Assembly (NCBI GenBank): GCA_014925825.1
Contig: JACGCK010000075.1
Span: forward strand, 62,001 to 126,000
DNA from: Pholiota molesta
Taxonomy: Eukaryota > Basidiomycota > Agaricomycetes > Agaricales > Strophariaceae
Direction of reading: 5' to 3'
Length of the DNA stretch: 64,000 bases
Shown here: piece after piece, positions 34,253 to 45,255 of the stretch
How the letters are laid out: every line of letters starts with the position of its first letter
How positions within the stretch are numbered: the stretch's first letter is position 1
Notes under the pieces: model-generated
Seen by the model: only the letters and a program-made list of their open reading frames with translations
Told to the model about the DNA's origin: nothing
The model's database searches: none
Program-made: the position numbers and the translations under genes

Positions 34253-35720
34253 TTAAGACTTGGACTTGGGGGGCAACACCACTTGCCAGAGGCGCAAATT
34301 CAACACAGACTCCGCGACAGGAGGCGACAACTTGAAGATTTGCAATGACATGTTGGGCTGAGCACTCAGCCACTCATACAGCTGGGAAAGCAGCCGCGTC
34401 CTCAAGGCTTTCAGAAGACGAAGAGTGGAACTGCTGTGCAATACATCCATCCATCCATGGGATGCAATGCTGAACGAAACAAATCAGCAAATCGGAAATT
34501 AGGGGCAGGATGAGACACGATAGCATACATACCCCAATGCGCTTCTACAAATTCTGAGAGTATTTGACTAGTCGTGTTGTCGGTATCAGGTAGCAGCAGA
34601 TGACCTTCCTCATCATCGAATGCTATGAAATTCAATGCGCTCTTTGGTGTGGTTGGAAAGTTCTCTACAGCATGTAAATTAAGTCAATCAAATCGATTAT
34701 CGCGCTGAAAAAACAAACCGCCAATAGGTCTTTTGACAGCAATCACGCCATGATTTCATTACGTTGTTGGCATAGTTAGGTTGAAGGTATCATGACCCGC
34801 CATTTCGCCCAAGTTTTCGCCTGTGCTGATGTCTTTGGTGTCAGAATCATATAAACGGACAGACGTGATACTACGCATTTACCAACCAGTTTTCAAGTTC
34901 TCTTTTGAATCTGAAATGTAATAGATGAAATCGAGCGTGGCCAATTTTGTGGCTTCCATCTTCAGTAAGGCCGATCAAGCTACTCAAAAGCAGAGAGAGA
35001 TGATCCCGAAGAAGAGGAGCGTGATTGCTACTTAACAGTTTTTAGTCTATGATAATCAAATATATGCAATAGACGTACCGATAAATCAAATTCTTCTGAC
35101 GCCTTCAGATTTTCAGCCTTCTTGTCCCACTCGTTGCGCTTGTCACTTCCTAGGGCATCCCATCCAGCTTTCATCTCAGAGTTCATCAAGCGGAGGTGAC
35201 CTTGAATAATGATTTTCTTGAACTCCTGCGCGGCACTCTCCCACTGGGTCTTTGCCTTGCTTTTTGCATCCCGAAAGAAGGGATCGAAACTCTGAAACGA
35301 GAAGGTGAGCATGCAGAGTTTTGAACGTCTCAAAGGTCATACCTCTCTAATCTTCTGGATAGACTTGCCATCCTTGATGAGTTCCGCACAAAATCTTGCC
35401 TGGAACTCGTTAACGGCGCAGCGCTACCCACTTCGTAAGATGCTCATCGACCTCGAAGTGCTTCCCGAGACAAGCCGGTTCACGATAGGCGTCTTCGCGT
35501 TGAGCGCCTACAGGCCAGTTCCATTTCCACGTCCAGAGGGCATAATTGGTGAAGGATGCGCGAATCTTAGGGAGCGCGATACATATGTTATATGAAGCCA
35601 CCGCCGGCTGTCCAATAAAGGCGCAATCTTCAGGGACTTCTATGTTAGTAAATGGGCCATGGTCTAAGAAGGTTACAGTTTGCTGTACCGAGATATCCAA
35701 GCGCCCACTACCACTACCCC
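34253..35720 (-). CDS. Uncharacterised multi-exon gene, weakly HMG-box-like segment
   Basis: Minus strand. Three 5' exons join cleanly in phase 0. The first (about 35720 to 35428) contains EDCAFIGQPAVASYNIC and ASFTNYALWTWKWNWPVG. The second is 35343-35399 (19 codons, FCAELIKDGKS) and the third 35079-35291 (71 codons). The third ends in MKAGWDALGSDKRNEWDKKA, which faintly recalls an HMG-box helix. Further 3' exons are suggested near 34890-35035, 34540-34640 (FIAFDDEEGHLLLPDTDN) and 34253-34450 (ending PPKSKS), but I cannot fix their junctions. No start codon is clear. A truncated inverted copy with conserved splice sites lies at 48240-49260. Function unknown. Confidence 0.55.
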
Positions 35721-36215
35721 ATTGCCCAATGCCCTCGCCACTTCACCCCGCCTCCATCCATATGGCCATGGTCCACTCGCATGTCATCTTGTTCAAGTGT
35801 TCTGTGTCTGCTGGATGCACATACGGATCAGTTTGGTTAGAGCTGGCATGCAATATGGACTTCCTACCCCAATATTAAAGCGCAAACTTGAACATACGCA
35901 TATGGAGATTGTCTAGACTTCTGACTTTTTTTTTCGGTCCTGTACACAATAACGATTGAAAGAAATACTAATTTAGTCTACGTATATATTTATGAAACAT
36001 GTAACTATACGCCGTACATTCAATTCCACAGTGCCACCCACCCAGGAGCATACATGGTGGTGGTACGACGAGAAGAGAGAAAGCGTGTGAAGACAGCCAG
36101 GCCCAGTTGGTATGCGCCAGAATTTTGTCCGCAGATTGTCACGCGCACAGCTCGGCCAACCAAGCGCTCACGGCTCAGTCTGGTCTCCGAAGATCACGTG
36201 GTAATCTGATGGCCA
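35220..36215. repeat. Inverted duplication, arm 1 (5' part of the 34.3-35.7 kb gene and its upstream region)
   Basis: Matches the reverse complement of about 48240-49260, covering two exons and roughly 500 bases of upstream DNA including 'cacccacccaggagcatac'. Divergence and indels are moderate. Confidence 0.85.
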
Positions 36216-36735
36216 GATGTGGGCCTTTAACCTAGGGCCATCCTCCCTTAATTCGAATAACGGCGTAACGCCGACGAGCGGCATGGCCCACTACCTGCCA
36301 CAGTTCTCTTTACCAGCCTCGGTACATAACCTGTCGCGCAATCAATATAATTCCCTGTATGACAACTGTACGACGTCTGGAATCCTATGCACATTATCTG
36401 CATATCTGCATCGTTCTTGATCTCCTCGCCACTTTCATACTACTCTATTAATTACTATAAAAGCCAGAATAAGGAAATGGACGTAAAAGCATATAAACAT
36501 GTTATTTGTGGGATGGAAATACTTAGTAGAGCATTCACTATACTTTTCTTACAATTTGAATTAATTTTTAAGGTATTAGCGGGAATAACGCTTACGCAGT
36601 TCCACATGTATACACGTGATACGTAGACAAATATGGAAACGTAATTTCACATGCCAAAATCCCTGCCAGTTTTCATTTTGAACGAAGCCCCACACCCACT
36701 ACCAAGGGGTACGCAAAAAAAAATATACCCCTAAT
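36216..36735. other. Intergenic, nothing recognised
   Basis: AT-rich sequence with short frames and no supported feature. Confidence 0.45.
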
Positions 36736-36736
36736 T

Positions 36737-38302
36737 CTTCTTTCGGCACCGTTTTCGAGTATTGGCACCTGTACCATTAGCTTTGCATTCATTATCGCAT
36801 TCATTATCGCAATACCAGTCTTTAGTGGGCTTTTTTGAGAGTCCCCGGCATGTAAGATGATACTTTCCAAGTAAAAAATTAGTCCATAGCCGTCAAACAT
36901 AAGATATATCACTTACTACACCACCACATCCCAGACCTTTGCAGCGAACCAAAAGTCATCCTCCTCAACCAGACGGCCGCAGCCATCATCCTGACATGCG
37001 TTCTCGTGGTCAAAGTCTACGTCGTTGTAGTCCTCGTTATATTTTCGCTTCTGCTGTCGACGCGAGCCTTCTAAGAGTAAATTAGGTGTATCTATATATC
37101 CGGCTAGAATCTTGTAAGCATATCATTTATAAAACAGTTCAAGACACTTACCATGAGGCGTATCATCTTCCTTGTCATTTGCATTATCTCCTAACCTTCC
37201 GTTATCATCACGCTCAGATTCGATAGCTGGCAGTGCCAACTGAGATGGCGGATCCCATAGATCAAGCTCCTCAACATCTTGCGATGGAGAAACTTCCCGC
37301 GTTAGACTCTCGAGAGGAGCTGGAGTCAACGAGGGGCTGTTAGATACAGCTTCAGGTTCTTCTTCCTCGATTACCGGGTCGAGGCCACCAACCGTAAGAG
37401 TACTAATAAAACAACATCATTAGATACGCAAAAAAGATTGAGAGTTAAGAAAAATCATTACCGCAATGCGAGGCGTGAGCTGTGAGCATCAGAAATCTTG
37501 AGCTTTTGAGTGCTCGTGTCCTTTGAAGGTCGTAGTCGATGGCGTTTGAGTTTATCCCATTCGATCTTCATCAATAACTCCTCGTCGTGGTGTAAACCCC
37601 AGAAGGTCTCATAAAGCATGACGTCGTGAGACGGGTGCTCCTTTTGTATGTGTGCCTTGAGGTTATACTTCCATACTCCTGCCGCGCCGTGTTGACAGAG
37701 AGGGCAGAAGAGAGGGTGATTTGTACACGGCTGTTTGGCTGTAAACTCCTCGGCTTTCTTGATTGAGAACGCACGAATGTTCGGGCAGTGAGATTTGGAT
37801 TGATCGATGCTAATAGTTCCAGCGCGTTGAGTAAGAAAGATCCGGCAGAGCTCTGTAGGATGGGATCGTCTGGAGGGAGCGACGACTGCAGTTGAACCGC
37901 AGATAAGGACGGTGTGAGCGAGGGAGAAGGGACATTGACATCCGGAATTGTCGGTGCGGCGATAAGGGGGGCCGCAGCAACTATTCCAGGAGCGCTGACA
38001 GACGTGGGAGGAGTACTTGACGTGCTGGCATGTTGGAAGAAGGAAAGAAGTGTCTTCTTTGGTAATGCCTTGGCCTTCCGGATCGCTTGTTGATGTGCTG
38101 CACTTGCGACGTGCATATCCCAGTTCCTCTCCCCACCGAGCCCAATAACGACATCGCGGTTGCATGCATCGCAGCGCTGTGTAGAGTTCACTGAACCCTG
38201 GTTGCTATAATTGGAGCAAACGTCATGTTTAAGAAAGGTGTAATATTAGATTTATGATCAATTGAACTGTCTTACCTTCGGTTTCTTAGCTTTTTTGACC
38301 AT
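36737..38302 (-). CDS. Putative zinc-finger/PHD-like protein, one frame break
   Basis: Minus strand. Exon 1 (38276-38302) encodes MVKKAKKPK. Exon 2 starts near 38195 with a C2H2-like motif (CDACNRD...GERNWDMHVASAAH). A second zinc-finger-like block follows (PLFCPLCQ...KYNLKAHIQKEH, about 37620-37720). Later exons lie at about 37150-37405 (acidic, Ser/Pro-rich) and 36915-37075, and a terminal one begins near 36860. The last two together give a PHD-like Cys/His pattern: CQDDGCGRLVEEDDFWF, YHLTCRGL and DWYCDNEC. Between about 37900 and 37760 the frame moves by one base with no clear intron, consistent with one missing base. I infer a nuclear DNA- or chromatin-binding protein; target unknown. Confidence 0.55.
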
Positions 38303-39035
38303 TGAAATACAATTAGTATAGTGAACAAAGATGCGAACGAGAGAAGCAAGAAAGGTTATCGGTTATCAGTCAAATCTATCGATGAAGATTGCTGTATCTA
38401 ATTCTGTTTTCCAAGACGGAAGCAAAGCGGAAGTGATCGTAGATTCGTAGTGCGCGGAATAAAGTATTTAGAACGAATATGTCAATAATATCATTATATC
38501 TCTTGGGATTGCCTCTGAGATGAGTATATCTATCTCTGCATTTACTCGCTCTTGAGGCAGAAACGCGAAATCTGGCTTTAAAGCCGATATTCAACCATGG
38601 TGCCCATTTGGTTGTCCTTGAAACTTCGCACCATATCTTTTCGGTCTGCCCTCAATTCATCCTGGGGTATGTTCATATGTTTGTCGAATTTTAACACACC
38701 TGCACTGAGCACTGTATGTAGAGTTTCCTACCCCCTTGTCTTATTTTCTCTTCATTCTACTATCTATGTACCACAACTTCCTGTACCCTCACGACATGCT
38801 GACGCATATGAATACATTTGGATGCAGATCGCTTGCCTTCTTGCCTTCAGAATCAGACTCCCATAGTCAGGTCCTATTTATGACCTGACTCGGGGACGTC
38901 AAATAGGGTAACAAATAAATAACGTTAACTTTAACTTAAGCTGACTTGCTGCACTGCCGCCACCGATCACCACTCTCTTCAGCTCAAAATTCCTTCATCG
39001 CTCCTTCTTCCACTGTAACATCCAGGTTATACAAT
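38303..39035. other. Divergent intergenic region
   Basis: Lies between the minus-strand zinc-finger gene and the plus-strand coiled-coil gene and probably holds both promoters. Short frames only. Confidence 0.45.
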
Positions 39036-40784
39036 ATGTCTCCGACATCTCCAGAAACATCATTGAGCCCTGTGATTTCAGAGTTTCCCGATTGGGTAAA
39101 GGCACTGTTATCCCCATCTGCTCTGCACTTCGCACTCGACGATATTGTATCGTCTGCATCCGACTCAGAAGACTATGAGTCTTCTCAATCCACATCCACC
39201 GCATCAGCCTCAGGAAGACCCTCTTCCACAATATCTGAGTTGGAGGATCCTACAAACGAAAACCTCACTCAGGCTGGCACTCATCCCCTCCAATCGTTAT
39301 CGTCGCAGATCAGATCCGACTCTCGACTCGGAGGTGAGTAGATCAGTAGGGACGTGAGCTTATGTCAGCTGATCCCGGAAACATTTCCAGTATCGTCACC
39401 TCCAACTCCGACGAGTCTGGGTCCGAGTTGGCGGCAAGGTCTGCCAGGCCCCGGCCTCCAACTCGGAGGAGGAGTCCCACTGAATACCGTCACCTTCCCT
39501 CCTGCCACCTCGACCAATCTAGTGTCTGGGTCAGCTACACCAAGATCATCCGACGAATCAATTCTTCCGAGTCAAAACGTGGCAACCACCACCTCTAAAC
39601 CTTTCATCAGCATGGACCCTTCCTCCTCCGTCGTTCTTCAACAACTTCTCAACCGAGTAGTGAACTTGGAGGACCTTCTCAAAGAACAAAGGGAACGGGA
39701 CGCTGAACAAGAGCGAAAAGCACTGGAGCGGGAGAAGAACGCTGCCCGTCGCCATGAACAGCTTTTAGCACAAGAAAAGAAGCGCCACCAAGATATACTG
39801 TCGCAGCACAAGGAACAACACAAGAAAATGATCAAAGAAATCGAACTACAGGCCGGCAAACAGTATACTGAGTTGATGGAGCGGATTGGCAATTTGAATT
39901 CAAAGCTGCACCAAAACCGCGCCGACCACGACAAAGCGATGTCTCAAGTGAATTCTCGCTATCAGGAGCTGATGGTGGAGTTGGAAGAGCTAAGAGCCTG
40001 GGCAGTTTCAGGGGTAAGTAATATTTCTACTTATTTCCTAATGAACTGATTGGACATCCGATTATAACAGGACTGCATCGTACTCCTGAAGCTTCAGGCG
40101 CGATCCGTTTTAGATTGTATGATGAAATTCCTAGCCCCCTTCATGGGCGTACGTTTGCATTACAAATGTACGAACGGTGAAGGCTCGAGCTTATTCCGCG
40201 AATGGCTTGACGATGGGAGCCACCTGATTCCGGGGCAGAGAGTCATGCTCCAGGACTGGGAAGGTGAAAACCTCCGCCGCCAAACAAAACTGGAGACGGC
40301 TTTGCAAAATCCTATCTCACCCTCACCCCCATCGCAACAGCAGCAAGAAGCTCTCCAAAAGATCTTGTCATCGCCTGAGGCGATCACTGCGCTTTCGCAG
40401 AAGCGACATGAGATTCGGGAAGGTGGAAATGAGTCCGTGCATCATCTGGTGCTTTATAATTTCAAGAGAAATTTGTCTGCTGTTACTCCATGCCCTCTAA
40501 GCAAGGAATCAGAAGTCGCAGTCAAGGTCTTTTTGGATGTTCTGGAGAACCTCAACGCAGCACCAGGTCCAGCATTGATGTCCCAGTCAGCATTGATGTC
40601 CCCTTCCCCAGCATCCCCAGCACCAGCATTGTTGGTGGCGGCAGTATCAAGTTCATTGACAGTGGAATCATCGCCGGCACCATCACCATCTCCTCCATCA
40701 GCACCACCGTCTCTTCCTGCATCATCTCATCCTCCATCTGCCGCCCCCCTTCGCGGTAAAGGCGGTAAAGGTAAACGAAGATGA
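39036..40784 (+). CDS. Hypothetical coiled-coil protein
   Basis: Three exons, 39036-39333, 39391-40013 and 40071-40784, with GT-AG junctions and matching phases, encode 544 residues. Residues 1-100 are Ser-rich and acidic. Residues about 205-300 form a long charged coiled coil (LLKEQRERDAEQERKALERE, HKKMIKEIELQ). Residues about 310-420 include a conserved-looking block (MMKFLAPFMGVRLHY, SLFREWLDDGSHLIPGQ). The tail is Ser/Pro/Ala-rich and ends in the basic GKGGKGKRR. A nearer acceptor at 39369 would lead into a short frame with an early stop, so I chose 39390. I do not recognise the family. No signal peptide or membrane segment is seen; the basic tail suggests nucleic-acid or nuclear association. 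Confidence 0.7.
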
Positions 40785-41067
40785 GAGATGGATTTTTGCT
40801 GGTTTAGAATGGTGTTTTTTGAACGGGGCTATTATGTTTCCTTTTTCCCTCCTCATTCTCCACAAACTTATAACCATTTTTTGTATCGATATCCCTTGGG
40901 CCTTGTAGTTATCTCAAAGAATCAATATGTTATTCCACATCCACCCGCAATGATGATCAGATACTCAAAAAGTGAAGGATATCCCCATTATATGGCCGAT
41001 GACTGCAATCGCTTTGTCTCCTTCGACAGTTCTTCAAAAACCAATTATCAATAACGAATAAGTTCTC

Positions 41068-42241
41068 CTCACCGAATTCAGGCATGTGCCACTAGTAGTA
41101 GTATGAGGTCAACTTGGTGACTCCAGTGATGTGATGCGACCAGACCGACGTGGAAAATATATAGACTCACGGTGCTTGATTAAAGGAGCTGCACAATTTC
41201 CGTTTCAGGAAAGCGCCCCTAACGGGATACCCTGACACTAATCCAGTGCATTACGGTAGGAATTGGTGGATAATATTTAGTGAGTCCCCTCGCGCACTGT
41301 ATTAGACATGCCTCTGAGAGTTTCAACAATTTCCATTCGACAGGTACAAGCTGGGCACTACCTCACCTTTGGGACTTAGCGCATTTCGCGGCGAACATAG
41401 GTCACGTGCACGTGACGTTGTGCCATTGCGGCCCATCCAAGCGCTGTCTCTTGAAGGGAACATGGCTTTTGACTCTGGCGCACTCATTGGCAATACCGTG
41501 CCATGGCCACCGTTCTTTGGTTCATGCCGTCTTTGAACCCTTGGAGCGTTTGTTTGCGATCCTGGATGATATAAAGCGATCGTCAAGCTCTTAACGAACC
41601 TGCTACTCAAAAGGTGATAGCGCCTCTAATGATTAGTTGCCCGCTGCAGGAGATATTCGACCTAACTTCCTCGTTGACGCTTCTCAAGTTCTCATCTACC
41701 TGAAGGCAAGTCATTGGCAGCCACGCTAGATTTAACAGGCACTTAACTTGATCTTCTGGTAGGACGATACCTTCCAGCAAACTTTAAATCCACGCGAGAA
41801 TTTCTCGGACTATACAAACTTCTGCTAGGAAGTCTAAATTTTGAGCAGAGGCAGCCTATCGAGTTCTTTGACTCCAAAAGTGACACTTGAGGGTCTCTGG
41901 AGTTGGGAGCATCTCGCGGCGGCTGGAAACTACGTTGCGCTTTCAGTGCGCTATGCCAATTAAGTAGTGATACATTCAAAAAAATATATGATCGTAAAGA
42001 TAACGTCTTATGTACACATAAAAATCCAGCTTTGAAGCCCTAAGCAAGGGAATATAAAGAAATTATTTGAGTTAGAATATTGATGCAGCAAAAGACAGAC
42101 AAACCTCTATTTTCCTGATTTGAATCGCTGGCGTCTCTCTTTCATGACGTTTTTGTTGAGTTTTTTATCCTCGGGAGACTCAACCGCTTTGCATAGATAG
42201 TCAGGCAAGAGCATCAACTCTTCGCCAGTGAGGGTGTCCAC
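41068..42241. repeat. Direct duplication, copy 1 (pair with 44270-45255)
   Basis: Starts at a gaattcaggcat motif, which in copy 2 covers the start codon of the gene at 42273-44287. It ends inside about 125 bases of the 3' coding end of the Spt5-like gene (42115-42241). Compared with copy 2 it holds about 190 extra bases near 41390-41640. A segment of about 32 bases at 41626-41658 is inverted relative to 44628-44660. Confidence 0.88.
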
Positions 42242-42272
42242 TGAAGGAAGTAATAATAAATGCACCAATGTA

Positions 42273-44287
42273 TTACAATCGTTTCCGCTTGCTACCAGCC
42301 TTTGGAGCCTCCTTCTTTTCTGCCTCCTCCTTTTCTGCCTTTGTATATGTTTTCTTTATTTCTGCTCTTGTCTTCCTTGCCCGTCTCCGTGCGCGCCCAA
42401 CTTTTTGGAGGCGGATCGGACCATGATAGGCTTTCTTGTTTATGGCTTGATCCTTTTTTGTTACACCACCCTTCAGAGTCAGTGATGTGTGATTTGCACT
42501 GACGAAGACCCGAAAGCTGTAAGGCCCAAGAGTGTTTGCATTATGGTCATCCAAGACATCAGAAGTCATGAATTTAAGATGGTTAACAGGCCACCAGTTA
42601 AGCCGTCCAGGGTCAAACTTGCATGCTAGTGGCGTGTAGGCTTTGGTGCTCTTGTCCGATGCCGTTGGTCCTGGTCGTAGCTCCATTCGGTGCATGCAAA
42701 TTGCAACTGTGTTTGCGCCGGGGGGAGGCCCTTTCATATACTCTGGAGACAATTTTTCATCTTCTTCGGCAACTAAAATAAATGAAAATCAATGAAAAAT
42801 TGATCCACTCAACCACAATAAGCTTACTTATGAAGGGGTATGCCATCAGGCTCCATCTTTGCTCTATCATTGAAAAGCTGAATCAAGCCCAACTTCTCGA
42901 TCTCCTTCCACCGATCCTCATGGATGCGAATTACCCGTCTTCGGTATGTCGTGATATGTTGAACATAATGTTTATGGGCTTCACCATTGAAGAAGAAGGG
43001 CTTTGGGCCAGAAACATAAGATAGCTTAGTTATACTCTGAGGTGAGTGGATTAGGTCAAAGCGCCCTTGCTGGTAGTTAAAGACAGCGGCTTCGAATCGA
43101 GTCCAGAGATCATCAAGCCTACAGACATCATAAGTGCTTGTGTTTGGCAGCATGAGTGCCTCGTAAAGCATGTCACAGGTTTCCTGAGCCCCATACCCAT
43201 TAAAGATCATTTGGTTGTCCTTCACCGTGAGGAAGATAGGCTTCCCAAGGGAGATAGGAAGGCCCTTAGGCTCCTTCTTAGCGTTTTTCCTGGACTCGTT
43301 GGACTCTTCCCACTGCTTTCCCTTTGCCAGGATGGACTTGCGCCACTGGTGCAGCCCTGAAATAGCCAAATCCTTTTCAAAGATCAGACTTGGCCCATGA
43401 CTGACACTCCAGATGTAGGGCCATATCTGTGGGTGGAGTGAATAGACCAGTCAATGGTTTTAAGTTTTAATATGCACTTACTGATGATCCCGGTTTCAGG
43501 TCCTTGCGCGTCACTGGTCGTCGCAGGCGAAGGACATGCATCATCATAAGGACGTTGTGCTCAACAAAGATCCATGTCCAGTCCTCACACATATATGCGA
43601 ACAGGATACGAATGTATCCTGGTGTTCCCTTTGGGCCAAACCAGTGTTTCCGGGGGATTTTGAACATATATGATTTGTTCCCTCGCGCCTCAAATCCTTC
43701 TGCGATGATGTCGTTGTACACAGGTGTTGGAATCCATAGGCCGTGACCTTCAACGCCTAGGCTGAAACGAAATATGTAGCAGTTGATTCCCATGATGATC
43801 TCTTTGCCGCGTCACTGAGGAATCATTGAACCAGTGATGTTCAACTCGTTTATTGTCCTAACCTCGCCAGAGAAAGGAGGAGCTGTAGAGGTCTAGGTGA
43901 AGGGCATCAGAAACATCTACAACTGCAAAGTAATGTATACCTTAGGTTTGGAGGTTTTATCAGAAACGACCTTTGGGCAAGAATTACAGGTCTCATTTTC
44001 ATAGTCTGGAAAGGCCTCAAATATTGGGTCCTTGGGACTTGGGGTATGCAGGGTGAGTTTCTTCCTCCGTTTCCCCATATCGTTTGCGAGGGTTATGCCA
44101 TTACACGGAATGGTGACACATCCTACATATGTGTGAATTCTCAGAAATGGCATTGAGAGGCAGAAAACAGACCTGTCATGGCAGCAGCCATCTCAAGCTT
44201 CTTCGCTGGGCTTCGACGCGACTGGTGGACATGGTAGGGCTTCGCGAGTTCTTTGTATGTCTGTTCGTAGACACCGAATTCAGGCAT
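42273..44287 (-). CDS. Uncharacterised multi-exon protein gene
   Basis: Minus strand. Exon 1 runs from the ATG at 44285-44287 (MPEFGVYEQTYKELAKPYH) to a donor near 44172. Exon 2 (from 44122) has two Cys pairs (GCVTIPCNG, NETCNSCPK). Later coding blocks are about 43490-43793 (GINCYIFRFSLGVEGHGLW, EDWTWIFVEHNVLMMMHVLR), 42824-43430 (ISGLHQWRKSILAKGKQW, RRRVIRIHEDRWKEIEKLG) and 42273-42775. The last has a Lys/Arg/Glu-rich C-terminus ending SKRKRL, a likely nuclear signal. The junction near 43810 is unclear: the best acceptor is followed by TGA in the frame used afterwards. I do not recognise a domain. Its start region has been duplicated to 41070-41085. Confidence 0.5.
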
Positions 44288-45255
44288 AGTAGTATGAGGT
44301 CAAGGTGACTTCAGTGATGTGACGACGCGACCAACCTGAAAAATATATAGACTCCGGTGCTTGATTAAAGGAGCTGCACAATTTCCGTTTCGGGAAAGCG
44401 CCCCTAACGAGATACCGAGACACTAATTCAGTGCATTGCGGTAGGATTTGGCGGATAATATTTAGTGAGTCCCCTCGCGCACAGTATTAGACATGCCTCT
44501 GAGAGTTACAACAATTTCCATTCGAGAGGTACAAGCTGGGCACTAACTCTCCTTTGGGACTTAGCACATTTCGCGGCGAACGTAGGTCACGTGCACGTGA
44601 CGGTTATCTCCGCAGATTGATTGGGCTGAGTCTCCTGCAGCGGGCAACTGATTATTAGAGGCACTATGGCGGCCAATGTTCAATTCGACCTAACTTCCTT
44701 GTTGATGCTTCTCATCTACTTGAAGGCAAGTCATTGACAGCCAGCTAGATTCAACAGGCACTTAACTTGATTTTCTGGTAGGACGACACCTTCCAGCAAA
44801 CTTTAAATCCACGGGAGGATTTCTTGGACTACAAACTTCTGCTAGGAAGTCTAGGTTTTGAGCAGGGGCAGCCTATCGAGTTCTTTGACTCCAAAAGTGA
44901 CACTTGGAGGGTCTCTGGAGTTGGAAGCATCTCGCGGCTGGAAACCACCTTGCGCTTTCAGTGCGCTATGCCAATTAAGTAGTGATACATTCAAAAATAT
45001 ACATGATCATAAAGATAACATCTTATGTACACATAAAAATGCAGCTTCGAAGCCCTAAGCAAAGAAATATAAAGAAATTATTTGAGTTAGAGAATATTGA
45101 CGCAACAAAAGACAAACCTCTAATTTCCTGATTTGAATCGCTGGCGTCTCTCTTTCATGACATTTTTGTTGAGTTTTTTATCCTCCGGAGACTCAACTGC
45201 TTTGCATAGATAGTCAGGCAAGAGCATCAGCTCTTCGCCAGTGAGGGTATCCACT
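44270..45255. repeat. Direct duplication, copy 2
   Basis: Spans the start codon and promoter of the minus-strand gene at 42273-44287 and the 3' end of the Spt5-like gene, so it is the junction between two tandem minus-strand genes. Contains the same cacgtgcacgtgac palindrome as 33.9 kb and 41.4 kb. Confidence 0.88.

Noticed and set aside
41068..45255. The two direct repeats as LTRs of a retroelement
   Set aside because: No TG/CA ends, no target duplication, no pol genes between them, and they contain pieces of two neighbouring host genes.
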